NCBI RefSeq assembly: GCF_037975245.1
Contig: NC_092579.1
Location: 21,460,666 to 21,524,665 of the forward strand
Source of the DNA: Apostichopus japonicus
Lineage: Eukaryota; Echinodermata; Holothuroidea; Aspidochirotida; Stichopodidae
Direction: 5' to 3'
Length of the DNA: 64,000 nt
In this document: in pieces, positions 52,898 to 63,015 of the stretch
Position numbering within the stretch: the first letter of the stretch is position 1
Layout: each line of letters opens with the position of its first letter
Position numbers and translations under genes: made by a program
Notes under the pieces: generated by a model
Databases searched by the model: none
What the model was told of the DNA's origin: nothing
Seen by the model: only the letters and a program-made list of their open reading frames with translations

Positions 52898-55800
52898 CGT
52901 AATGAGTTGAAAAATCCAGAACAGTGAAAAAACTTGCAGCATCCACTGGGATTCCAACCCTGGCCTCCCGCTTTATATGCGGACACCCTAACCACTAGGC
53001 TATGGACGCTGATTGTATGTCCAGTGGTTCGAAACCGGTAAGGAAGGTCGTAATTCCACTGTAGGCGTTTGTCACCTGTATCGAACAATATCAGTTCTGT
53101 TTTGGTGACATATTTGCCTTACTCTAGAGATCAAACATGATTATATATATAAATAGCTGTAATGTTATCCTCTCGTTGGTATCAATGTCTGGCTAGTAAA
53201 GTCCGTAACTATCCAGGGTATTAGTATAAACAAGGGTACCATTGTGTTTCTTATTTAAAGCACTATGAAAGGAAATTAAATACCAGATTGATAGTTTTAG
53301 TTTGGAAAGAATTTCCTGAACTTTACTTTCATTTTAGTTCCATTCGTGCAATTCAAAATAATGTTATTAACCCAAAGAAACATACAGATTTTCTTTTTTC
53401 TTTAATAAGCAATAAGAATGTGTTAAAAAGTTTATGACTCTTAGAGACTTCTAGCAGGATCTTCTGCAAGGGCAGCCAAATTGAATCTTTTAAATCTTTT
53501 AGTAACAGCTCTGAAGTTGCCATTAATCTACAGTGTGTAGAAGTGTTGCACATGAAGCACTAGAACACTAGATATGTAGAATCCTGAATTTTTTAGAATT
53601 TTAGCAATATTTGCAAATGGTGATATAGTCAGCTGTCTTTGGAAAATATATGTTTGTTGTTGTGTTTGAATAATTGCAAATTTTTTCTTTGTTATTTATA
53701 GTCGCTGATGTACATAAATAAAGATCATCCATATTAGGTGCAAGTTTGTTTTGATATCAATTTTTTTTTCATGCATGCCAGAAAGTTTGCAATGCTGACA
53801 ATTTTCTGTTTCGTTTTCGTTGGAGCATTTATCATCGTCTTTCGTGAAACTTTTCAAGAATGATACACCTAGGAACAAATATAAGCAATCTCATTGGCTC
53901 TTTTTGTAATTTTCCCTCCTCCTTCTTCTTTGCATCACTGTTTACAGCCGAGAGGAAAGGTATTGTAGTATTTGTATTTCATCGTCAGCAATCATCATTA
54001 CTAACTTCCTTCCTCTCAGATCATAGGTAGATTTATTATTAATTCTACACACTGACTTTATCACAAAAACAGAAAGCAAAACAGAACCCATCGTCCCTAC
54101 CTTTTGCCGAGGAAATTAAGAGTCAGGTCAGGCCCTGGAGACAATTGTGTCATCTGCACAATTCTTTATCCCATGTTTCCCAAACCCACTAACTATTTAC
54201 ATCCCCCCCCAGTAAGTGACCCTGGGCACAGGTGTTGAAGTCCCCTGATCCAACATCTCATCAGACATGACCTTTTCTGTATGCATGATGTTTAGTTGCA
54301 CTATGAAGGGTTATTTCAAAAACCATCATCTAGGGACATTGACATGGGTGTAAGGAACATAGATTTTGGCATAACCCGACTGTGTTCTTTCCTGAGAGGT
54401 AGAATAAAATCATGAAATGAATTCTGGTGCAACCATGTACAGAACAATTTGATAGAATAGAAGGGGGAGGGGAGAGGGTTCAGTCTCCCATCGCCAGCAG
54501 GATATAACGAAATATGTTAGTGTGCAGTGCATTAATATATTACATGTATGTGAGATGCAACCCAAACAGTTAAATTTTCTTCAACATTGTTTCAAAGTTT
54601 CAAAAGCACCATTTTGCATCTAGGCACCTTCCATGATACCAAAATTTCTCAAAAGGAGAGGGGACATCCCTCCACTAAGACCCCTTCACTTGACGACATT
54701 ACATCTTAGCCGCCCTCCCTCTGTACCAAGATGTTGTTTGCGCTACTGCAAATCAATACATTAATGTTACCATAGATCTGGTACTGTTATTTGCTGCCTA
54801 CAAAGGGTATAAACTTACTTCCCTTTGAATAACCTCTTTATTATTTAACATTCATTTTGGTGTTTGTTCTCTCTCATTCTGTGGTGTTTTTCTATCTCAG
54901 ACATTTGTATTAAATTATTCTCACTCGACAAACACTGAAAACATTTACCATTATTTCTTTCTCTGGCACTCCTTTATAACTATACTTTCAGGCCTGGAAA
55001 TTTCTTGTGCACTTAAATACCTATTGAATCCAGGCCAGTTGGCTATTGGCTATCAGGCCAACAATACAATTATTGTTTATTTTTTATTGCCTTTTAAAGT
55101 AAACAACCAAATCAGCTTTTGTCAAATGTCTATTCTCTTGGAAAATATACTTACAAATATTTGGAAATGGGAAATGGTGATTAAAGAACGATTGGTTCTG
55201 AAGTAGCAGGATGTATTGTTTATTGATAATCCAGAACAAAAATAGCAAAAATAGAATATTCTATTCTCTCCATCTAATTTTGTTACAATAAATATTCAAA
55301 AGAAAAGTTTTTTCAATGAAACGCAGTTGTTTGACAACTTTCCAATTCGTAGTCATCCATCCTTGTCAACCATAGATTTGGAGATATACTTTATTTGCTG
55401 TGTTCTCAGTCAAATAGTATACAGACATTTAAAATATTGCCCCAAATTAAAGCTGCAGTTTGTATTACATATTTTCACAATTTGTTCATACCATACTGGC
55501 CATTAAAGGGTAAGGTAGTTGTAAACAAAACCTGTGATTATTTGACCACCAAAATGTACACCAGGAAAGAGCTAAAGTTTGGCATGAGCCTGTAAATAGT
55601 TTGCCCGATGGAACTATATATACCATCACTCGAAAACTTTGTGGGACACAATTTTTTTTCTACGATGGAGTTGAAAAATGGTTGTATTCACATAAATCTG
55701 TTGGTTTAATCGAAAGGTATCTAATTAAGAGAAGTGAAGGCATGTTGTGATGGTTAGGGTGTCAGTCCCACAAGCAGTTGGCTCCAGGTTTAAATCTGCA

Positions 55801-58800
55801 CCAGGAACCAGATTCTCTTAACCTATTCAAACTTGATACTTTACAGTGTCATTTGAGTAGAGTCTTCTGTGGTATTGTTATTTCTTGTTTGCGAATTGGG
55901 AACTGGGGTTTGGTTTTTTATCTTTCAGTAGTTTTGAAACCACCTTTGTTCACCATAACTGTGCAGCAGTGATGATGAATGGAGTGCCTTAACTTTCCTC
56001 AGTATTTGACAATGTGGTCAGATGCTGAGGTACGCCCACATCTTTCGTACTTCTCCGAACACTCATCGAAAGGAGAAGGCTTGTTTCTTTCACGATCATC
56101 ACCCAAATAGGGTTTCAAATGAGCTTCTGTTGGCTTTTCTATTGCCTGGGAATTACTAAACTGAAGTAAACTAGACTAATGACCTGTGAATATAACATGG
56201 CTTGGTTAGCATGATACACATGTACAACTCAACACATAATAATATTCTTTAAGAGAGTACATCGTCTCATTGAGAAATGAGAGTAAAAATATAAACCAGA
56301 GGAAAGGAAACTAATTTTGTATCTTACAGAAGTCTGTCAGAGTTGTCTGTATTGTTTGCTGTCTTGCATCTTTTAGAGTAGAAATATTTGCAAATCTTCT
56401 TGGTTTGAAAGATAACCATTTAATACTGGTTGAAGTGGTTGCAGTGTTCACATTTATTTCATTTTTTAAGGCATAATATTTTTACTATAAAGCAAAGTAG
56501 TAGTACAGCTTCTGAGTAGAGTTTTTTTTTAATATGCTGTTTGATGATTAACATCCATATTAGCAATTGAAATATTCATAACAATGTAGTTGAACAGGTT
56601 GACCAGTCATTTTCATGTATTGAAATTGAAAATATTTTTTTGCTTTTTACAATTTTTCCAAGTTTTGTACTTTTACATGTGATTGGCACTAACATGAAAG
56701 GTGTGTGGAGGGAGAAACTGTGAAGAATCAATCATTTCTATTAATTGCCTCATTTTTTAACCTGCATTTTTTTGAGAACTATTGTGGGGTGTCTTAGTTT
56801 AATTATGCAATCCCTCATAAACCCTCTCTGGTAAGTAAGTCCTTTGTATCCCGTTCATGTTTTTCACCCACACATTCTCATGCGATGTATTTAAGGTAAA
56901 AAGAAAAGCTCATTTCGACTCTTTAATTTTGGATATCTCTTTAAGATGCTCGGTCTGGAGGAGATGAAGTCTAACGTGGACAAACTGAACGAGATTCAGT
57001 CCCAGCTGGATGCGGCTCGGGACGAGCTGGATGGCATCAACAAAGAGGAGGAGCTGTTGGAGTGGGAGGCGTCGCAGTTTCCCATCCTGAGTGTCATGTA
57101 CCAGCTGAAACAACCTTACGATCAGCTCTGGAATACAGCCCTGGAATTCCATACGCAGTCAGAGACCTGGATGAATGGTAACCTTGTAGCAAATGTTTAT
57201 TTGTTCTGCTGTTGTAGCTAGGTCAAGGTTTTAAAATAGTTCTGTTTATGTATATTGAACAAAGAAGCAAACACGATGTCGATTGGGGTAAAGGTCAGAT
57301 ATGGAATGTATTTTGTCGTTCTTTTGTTTTCGATTCATGGTTCAGCTTGGGTTCCTTAAACAATGAAATTTTTACTGTTGTGATGAACTTTGCAAGGTTG
57401 GGTCCACTGAGAAAACTGTTTTTGTCTGATATATATTATTAAAATATTAATAGTACATAAGAAATGTCAGATATTGAGTGCATTTACAGATTATAATAAT
57501 AATAATCAGTTGCATTACAGGTGATCAGTTATGGGCCACAATTTTTCTTCTTGTTAAACTTGCTTAAAAGTCTTCAAAAGAACTTCCTGAAGGTTATTTT
57601 CATACCCAACTTATTTCCAGACAATCACGAGAGAGTGATTACATGATTTAAAATGTATCAGTGAGGAAAAATGCTTTCTGTGTGGATGATAGTAAAATGA
57701 AATTTTGGCCATGCCTGACCATTGTTTGACTTTCCAGCATATTTTGGGACAGTATTGATGCCCTTCAAGTATTCTATATTGTACTTACATGTTACATAGC
57801 TTAGTTATTTTTGGCAATCTTTCTAGCATATTTGGGGGCAGTATTCTATATTGTACTTACATGTTTACATAGCTTAGTTATTTTTGGCAATCTTTCTAGC
57901 ATATTTGGGGGCAGTATTCTATATTGTACTTACATGTTACATAGCTTAGTTATGTTTGGCAATCTTTCTAGCATATTTGGGGGCAGTATTGATGCCCTTC
58001 AAGTATTCTATATTGTACTTACATGTTACAATATGTTAGTTTTTTATGCAATCTTTCTAGCATATTTTTGGGCAGTACTGATGCCCTTCAAGTGTTCTAT
58101 ATTGTACTTACATGTTACACTATGTTAGTTTTGTTTTGTAATCCATCTAGCATATTTGTGGGCATTACTGATACCCTTCAAGTATTCTCTATTATACTTC
58201 CATTTTACAATATATATTTATTTTTTTTGCTTTTTTTCCAACCATGATTACACTGTGCATAGTGACATTGCTAGTACTCATATGTTTTATTTAGATAATA
58301 GGTTTCACTTGACTCACTCTTATTTGCCAGGTCCTTTCCAAGACCGCAATGCCGAAGATATCCAAAACGAAGTAGACACCATGTTCCGTACGGTGTACAA
58401 ACTTGCAAAGTCCTTCTCGGATCAACCCGGTCCACAGAGAATAGCGAATAACGTGAAGGGCAGAATCGAGAAGTTTAAGCAACACATGCCTGTACTCAAC
58501 ACCATATGCAATCCTGGTATCAGAGAACGTCATTGGCAAAAGGTAGAGACTCCTTCCAGAGTCTATTTGGCTAAATTGTGATCACTCGCAGTTAATTTGT
58601 AGTTTTATGTAAACGTCGCCTACAAGGGCAAAATTTTTGACAATCGTCCAAGATGACCGAATCTCTGTTTAGACGACCAAAGTCAGCTCTGGAGGTCGCC
58701 CGAGAGACGTTTTTTTTACATCATACTCACATTGCAGTGTGACTAAATTCCCCCCAAATTGGTATTGCCCTCCATCACTTTGGAGATACCGAAATTAAAT

Positions 58801-61673
58801 AAGTCTATGATATATATACGTGACGGAGAGTTTAATTGGTCCAAAGCTGGTGTTAAATTTCACCAAACTTACAAATCTGTCATACAGTGTACATATTGGT
58901 CTTTCTTCGTGATTTTGTTACTTTTACTCTGGGCAACCAAAAAGTATGACCTGGTTGGCCTGAGGCACAACCAGAAAAAAATGCCTTAAAACTTTGCCCT
59001 GTGGGATGTGTGTCCCTATCACAGGAGACAGACAGAAATGTGATATCTTTGATTGCTTTGCTGTGTATATAATTTCGCTTGTAAATGAAGTTTGTAAGTA
59101 TGGAATAAATATGACAGGCATTTCGATTCCCACCCTTGAAATTGGATACCATTGTAATAGTACAGAGGTTTAGTTACTATTACAAAGTATCCAAACTATT
59201 CCCATCTCCACTCCCCCTCTCCCCCTCTCCCCCCCCCCCCCTCACGTCAACAGAACCCATTTATGTGGTAAAATACTGTATAGCAAAGAACTGAGTGAAA
59301 TATATTACAATAAATAATAATAGTGATAGTGCAAAAGATATGATATATGGAAGTCTTGAAGTTTTGTTGTAACTAAGTAATTATTTATCTCATTGTTTAC
59401 ATCTCCATTTCTGCGTAGATGAGTGAAGTGGTCGGTTTCCAGCTGAAACCAGAGCCAGAGACATCCTTGTTTCAGATGTTGGAGCTTGGACTCAATAAGC
59501 ATCTTGAAAAGTAAGTTGAGAACACGCTTCATCAAGTCACACAATAGGACTGAAAAATAAATTGCTCGCTGCTGTTTGCAGGGACTGACCAATCAGAATG
59601 CACGATCCTGACCTACATAGTAACAACAAATGTAATTGAAGGGTTGTGACAAATTTTGGCAAATGAAGTATAATTTATAGTTTTAACACATTTAAATTGT
59701 CTGCTTTTTTTGTTGTTGTAATATCTTTGTAAATCTTTGCATATTTAGGGACGTCCCTCTTTGCTACTATTGTTTTTGAAGGCATAAACTCAGACCGTAA
59801 AATTCATGGTCAAAGCAGTGATTTATAGAAAAACCTTGATAAGTTTTTATCTGCAATCATATCTCTCGTCATGTATAATGATTGTGAATACTGAATTGCA
59901 CATTGCAATCGATTAAAGTTGCAGTACGTTTTCACCAAACATGGAAATAACAAAAACAACTGTAAGTCAGTCCATAGGAAATAAAAGTTAAAGCTTGAAA
60001 AGTTTCTGGGTTCTTGTAAACTTGATTCCAATTTCAGACTTGAAGAGATTGGTGGCGCTGCCTCTAAGGAGTATTCTCTGGAGAAGGCTATGGAGAAGAT
60101 GAAGGCAGAGTGGAGCGATGTGCACTTTGAATTCTCACCCTATAGAGATACAGTGAGTGAACTCATTAAAAGCATCATCATGTATTCATGCATCTGGACA
60201 ATCTAATCAACGACCCTTCCTTTTTCGGTACAGTTGTGTAGTAAAATACTCACACAGTCATGACAATGTACGCTGCCTGTCAATATTCTTTGCCCATTCG
60301 TAGAGATTGAGGGAATGAAAAATTCAATCAAAAACATTGTGTTGTCCTGTCTTGGTTTATGCCATCAAGATCAAAAAATTTGTTGGACACATGAAAACAG
60401 TTTTGGGTTATGGCTTATGCAAAGTAGGCCCTGGCCTAGCGCCACTCAAATTTTTTTGTAGGTAAATTTCCTGCACATTAACACAAGGCTTCATTTACCG
60501 GCAGATACATTCCCCCCTCAGGTCAAGTGTAGATATATTGCTCAATGGATCGTACATTCCCAAACAATTTGACGATACACATTGACGTTCAGGACATCAT
60601 TAATGACTTAGCAAAAATGAAATCCAGAAAACTTTCAATTTGATGGATATGTCGTCAGTCATAGGGGAATAGGGCCTTCCAAAACATTTATGACCCATGG
60701 CCCTGCGTAGCCTTAATCCGGGCCAGCATGCAAATTAAGGCAGGTGCGTTGACCTTTTCTGTTCATTTCAGTACATTAGACTAAATTCCGGCTATGTATT
60801 TCATACATTCACTATGCTGTCACCATCAGGTAATATCTGTGTCTCTCCCTCATGTTTCTGTAACAAGAAGCGTAGTTCCTAGGACATAATTGACAAAAAT
60901 CTTGAGTCATTACTTGCTTCACTGGTAGTTGAATTAATGACTGTACTGATTCCATTGAAAATTGTTCACAATATAGCCTAAATTGTTGATCAATATTACT
61001 TTATACTGAGGTCAAATCAGTTGTTCTTATCATGTATCTTACAGAAAAGATGTGTGTCCGGTACGACAGATCACCTAGCACATTCTATATGGAATGTAAT
61101 GTTAGAAGTGTTTTATGGAAGTGTTATGACATTATTAAAAGGTTTTGGCTAACAGGTGTAGCTTGTTTGTCTATTTTTGCAGACATATCCTAAGCTATTC
61201 ACCAAGAAATAATGAAAGATAATATTAACACATGATACAGCATACCTACTCTCCCGCTGATGAAGGATAAGCAAAGTTGTGAGAAATCCCCCCTTCTTCT
61301 CCTCCCTGCCCCCTCCTCTCCTGAGTATGTTCACTATCCAAAGTTGTGTAATGTTGCTTAAATTGAGCAGACACATCTTCCTGTCCTTCAGTAAAAGTTT
61401 CAGGTAGATCTTGATTATAGCAATAAATTTAATCGATTAATAACAGACAAAGATCTGTTTCTTTGATTGTTGCTCTCTCTACAGATGTTACAGTCTGTAA
61501 TGTTGTCATTGTGTCAGGCAAACGTGATCACTTTCCTTATTTCCCTCCTTTCTCAGGGCGTCTCCATCCTGTCCAGCATCGATGACATTCAAGTGGTTTT
61601 AGACGATCACATCGTCAAAGCCCAGACCATGAGAGGGTCCCCTTATGTCAAACCGTTTGAAGAAGAAGTCAAG
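42770..61673 (+). CDS. DNAH3: Axonemal dynein heavy chain 3 (5' 18 exons; gene continues past the window)
   Basis: Eighteen exons (listed separately) join without a stop into 997 codons. Dynein heavy chains are AAA+ microtubule motors; DNAH3 is an inner-arm chain of motile cilia and sperm flagella. The visible part is the N-terminal tail (residues 1 to about 760) and the first part of the linker (Pfam DHC_N2 type, from about 760 on). The ATP-binding AAA modules, stalk and microtubule-binding domain are not in the window. Vertebrate DNAH3 is about 4,100 residues, so roughly a quarter is here. Assignment to DNAH3 rather than DNAH7 or DNAH12 rests on N-terminal motifs I recall from vertebrate DNAH3: [38 protein letters not shown] and IHKDGNDF, in order. 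The start chosen is the ATG at 42770, directly at a splice acceptor; an upstream coding exon cannot be excluded. All introns are GT-AG. No frame-breaking lesion was seen. Confidence 0.93.
43606..43828 (+). CDS. DNAH3: DNAH3 exon 2 (residues 35-109)
   Basis: Acceptor GTGACAG, donor GTATCT. Encodes [18 protein letters not shown], the most diagnostic DNAH3 N-terminal motif, then a Ser/Arg/Asn-rich probably disordered stretch. Ends in phase 1. The frame stays open into the intron, so the donor choice rests on the exon 3 phase match. Confidence 0.85.
44664..44763 (+). CDS. DNAH3: DNAH3 exon 3 (residues 109-142)
   Basis: Acceptor CCTTAACAG, donor GTAATG. Basic, Ser/Pro-rich low-complexity segment ([17 protein letters not shown]). 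Assigned mainly by splice sites and phase because this part of the tail is poorly conserved. Ends in phase 2. Confidence 0.7.
45136..45247 (+). CDS. DNAH3: DNAH3 exon 4 (residues 142-179)
   Basis: Acceptor ATTTTCAG, donor GTGAAT. Encodes [10 protein letters not shown] and an acidic run ending PSERDLE, matching the vertebrate RPMSP...PSESDLE block. Ends in phase 0. Confidence 0.88.
46061..46250 (+). CDS. DNAH3: DNAH3 exon 5 (residues 180-243)
   Basis: Acceptor TGAATTGTAG, donor GTGAGA. Encodes [11 protein letters not shown] and a moderately conserved helical segment ending SSRKAI. Ends in phase 1. Confidence 0.85.
47011..47206 (+). CDS. DNAH3: DNAH3 exon 6 (residues 243-308)
   Basis: Acceptor CATGATTCAG, donor GTAAGA. 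Starts [20 protein letters not shown] and contains [16 protein letters not shown], a strongly conserved DNAH3 tail motif. Ends in phase 2. Confidence 0.93.
47470..48095. repeat. Minisatellite in intron 6: 20/40-bp units, 120-bp higher-order repeat
   Basis: The array alternates two related ~20-bp half-units, GATCATGTTAGCTC... and GATCAGTTTAGTCTCC, both starting GATCA and forming ~40-bp dimers. The variant half-unit CACATTAGTCTGGTT recurs at 47684, 47804 and 47924, an exact 120-bp period of three dimers. It fills about two thirds of the 971-bp intron and ends about 80 bp before the exon 7 acceptor. Confidence 0.95.
48178..48303 (+). CDS. DNAH3: DNAH3 exon 7 (residues 308-350)
   Basis: Acceptor TATCTTCCAG, donor GTAAGT. 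Encodes [20 protein letters not shown] and [11 protein letters not shown], matching the vertebrate segment with RFVRTAEILAGKLPL. Ends in phase 2. Confidence 0.92.
48840..49035 (+). CDS. DNAH3: DNAH3 exon 8 (residues 350-415)
   Basis: Acceptor TAACTTCAG, donor GTAAAG. Encodes [29 protein letters not shown] and ends FFKIHK. Ends in phase 0. Confidence 0.93.
49601..49780 (+). CDS. DNAH3: DNAH3 exon 9 (residues 416-475)
   Basis: Acceptor GATATGCAG, donor GTCAGT. Starts [18 protein letters not shown] and continues with [13 protein letters not shown]. Sixty codons, phase 0 at both ends. Confidence 0.93.
50534..50670 (+). CDS. DNAH3: DNAH3 exon 10 (residues 476-521)
   Basis: Acceptor TTTATGTCAG, donor GTGAGT. 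Encodes [16 protein letters not shown] and ends NTVGPTK. Ends in phase 2. Confidence 0.92.
50835..51119 (+). CDS. DNAH3: DNAH3 exon 11 (residues 521-616)
   Basis: Acceptor TATTTTGAAG, donor GTAAGA. Encodes [25 protein letters not shown] and [19 protein letters not shown]. Largest visible exon; ends in phase 2. Confidence 0.94.
51947..52131 (+). CDS. DNAH3: DNAH3 exon 12 (residues 616-678)
   Basis: Acceptor TTTTTCTAG, donor GTAAGT. Encodes [16 protein letters not shown] and [18 protein letters not shown], a helical tail segment. Ends in phase 1. Confidence 0.93.
52252..52442 (+). CDS. DNAH3: DNAH3 exon 13 (residues 678-741)
   Basis: Acceptor CTTTTGTCAG, donor GTACAG. Encodes [16 protein letters not shown] and a charged, probably coiled-coil stretch ending DSFRKKE. 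Ends in phase 0. Confidence 0.92.
52832..52892. repeat. (TA)n microsatellite in intron 13
   Basis: About 61 bp of TA directly abutting the 3' end of the reversed tRNA-derived SINE at 52893. Confidence 0.96.
52893..53050 (-). mobile_element. tRNA-derived SINE, copy 2 (complete head)
   Basis: On the - strand, 53009 to 52939 folds as a tRNA: acceptor arms GCGTCCA and TGGATGC form seven pairs (one G-T), the D-loop has CTAGTGGTTAGG and the anticodon stem is TCCGC/GCGGG. The T arm is degenerate. A ~46-bp body and the TA tract follow. It sits antisense in the 4.5-kb intron 13 of DNAH3. The T-arm decay means it is not a working tRNA gene. Confidence 0.8.
56946..57177 (+). CDS. DNAH3: DNAH3 exon 14 (residues 742-819)
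   Basis: Acceptor ATCTCTTTAAG, donor GTAACC. Encodes [20 protein letters not shown], then [18 protein letters not shown], the conserved start of the dynein linker region, and [12 protein letters not shown]. Ends in phase 1. Confidence 0.95.
57736..58200. repeat. Tandem array in intron 14, 72- or 89-bp units
   Basis: AGCATAT(T)TTTGGG-type motifs recur at 57736, 57825, 57898, 57970, 58059 and 58149, giving spacings of 89, 73, 72, 89 and 90 bp. Long units carry an extra ~16-bp TTGATGCCCTTCAAG-like piece that short units lack. Open frames across the array are incidental. Confidence 0.92.
58331..58542 (+). CDS. DNAH3: DNAH3 exon 15 (residues 819-889)
   Basis: Acceptor TTTGCCAG, donor GTAGAG. Encodes [37 protein letters not shown] and RHWQK, the hallmark CNPG...RHW linker motif of axonemal dyneins. 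Ends in phase 0. Confidence 0.96.
59419..59510 (+). CDS. DNAH3: DNAH3 exon 16 (residues 890-920)
   Basis: Acceptor TTCTGCGTAG, donor GTAAGT. Encodes [20 protein letters not shown] and LGLNKHLEK. Ends in phase 2. Confidence 0.94.
60038..60152 (+). CDS. DNAH3: DNAH3 exon 17 (residues 920-958)
   Basis: Acceptor AATTTCAG, donor GTGAGT. Encodes [20 protein letters not shown] and ends FSPYRDT, highly conserved linker sequence. Ends in phase 0. Confidence 0.96.
61557..61673 (+). CDS. DNAH3: DNAH3 exon 18 (residues 959-997), last visible
   Basis: Acceptor CCTTTCTCAG, donor GTACAA. Encodes [20 protein letters not shown] and [18 protein letters not shown], the best-conserved block in the window. Ends in phase 0. 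The next exon, expected to open with a WE(E/G)KL-type motif, was not found before 64000. Confidence 0.96.
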
Positions 61674-62704
61674 GTACAAATCAGATAATATTTTCATTAA
61701 ATAAGTTATTTTCTTGCTGCACCGTTAAGATAATGCAAGGCTTCAGCACAGGAAGTAAACAAACAGACTAACTGAAATAGCATTACAGAGAGTGCTGGGA
61801 GAAGAACTTAAAGACTGATGCCTTAAGCAGGATTTTGGGTTAGATTCACCCCTTGAATAATAATAATAGTAGGCAGCAGTTTTTTATTATGACGCTTAAG
61901 CGACCACAAATGTGGGAGACACGCAAGGGCTTATGGATTACCACTTACACGTTGTGTGGCTTCCATTTCCAACATTTTAAATCAAATTTGGAATCTTATC
62001 AAGGTAGAAACTCATTTCAGATGGGAAAACTGTAGATTGCTCTTGGTTGAAAAACCCACCTAACAATGACCCGGCCGGGTAACAAAAATGAAAATGACAG
62101 TGATTTTTGGCATAAGGGACATGATCTAAATGTACTTAAAAACTTTGGTGTTGTGCTTTTCACTAAAAATTGGGAATTAGATCCACTTAGTGGTCAACAA
62201 TATATTAACAGTATTGTATAAATGCTATAATGGTTCCACTGAATTTTTATATACTGTTTCACTTTTTTTCGAATCAAGTAAGTTCCAGGTTTGATACTGT
62301 CGTATTATGCCTGCATCTTTACCTGATTCTTGGAGTGGAGGCACAATTGAGTCACTGGTTTATAGAATGAATGATTGAGCAAATGCAGTCATGGATACTA
62401 GTATGTACAGAAGCTGTATAGCTGCACACAGAGTTGTGCATGGTACAGATCTGTTCAAAACGGCATTTCAGATTCTCTGTCATTTTTTCCAAGTCAAAAA
62501 ATGATATTTAACTGCAAGATATGAAATTTTGGTTAAATAGTCACCAGTTTAAGAGATGATTTTTAAGAGAGTATGAACTGATCGTTCCTGGGACAGACTG
62601 GACTTGATATTCAGTTTGTCCATACAATGAAGTTGGTTGTCCAACAAGATTAACATATTATGAAAGTTATTAGGTGAGACTTTTTACTGCATATGGACTT
62701 GTTG
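61674..62704. other. Start of DNAH3 intron 18, nothing recognised
   Basis: Non-coding by inspection; no dynein-like codons or other repeat recognised. Confidence 0.6.
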
Positions 62705-63015
62705 TCCACATGGTGGCCAATTGGCTAAGGCGTCGGACTCGTGATCCAAGGATTGCTACTGGTTCGATTCTTGCCTAGTTCATTACGTTGTGTCCTTGGG
62801 CAAGATGCTTTATCTCACTTGCCTCTCTCCACCCAGGGGTTAAATGGGTACCTGTGAGGTAACTTGTCATTAGGCGCAGTATATAACTGCTGCCGACTGG
62901 AGGGATTGTCTCTGGGACAGGTTATCGTTGACCAGGGGTAATATAACGTCTGTAAAGCACTTTTAGACCTATCGCTGGTTGAAAGCACTATATAAAAAGC
63001 AAATATTATTATGAT
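62705..63015 (+). mobile_element. tRNA-derived SINE with (ATT)n-type tail
   Basis: Box A (TGGCCAATTGGCTAAGGCG) starts at about 62713 and box B (GGTTCGATTC) near 62760. The anticodon loop CTCGTGA would give CGT (threonine-like head). A ~200-bp body follows and ends with GCACTATATAAAAAGC and (ATTATT). It lies in the sense direction of DNAH3 in intron 18. The tail resembles that of the elements at 3592 and 33300, but the body differs. Confidence 0.8.

Noticed and set aside
55745-55805. Another tRNA-derived SINE head in intron 13
   Set aside because: GGTTAGGGTGTCAG and GGTTTAAATC suggest boxes A and B, but no body, tail or stems could be delimited.
42770-61673. DNAH1, DNAH7 or DNAH12 as the identity of the dynein
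   Set aside because: The proline-rich N terminus, [11 protein letters not shown] and [10 protein letters not shown] motifs fit recalled DNAH3; the linker alone would not separate them decisively.
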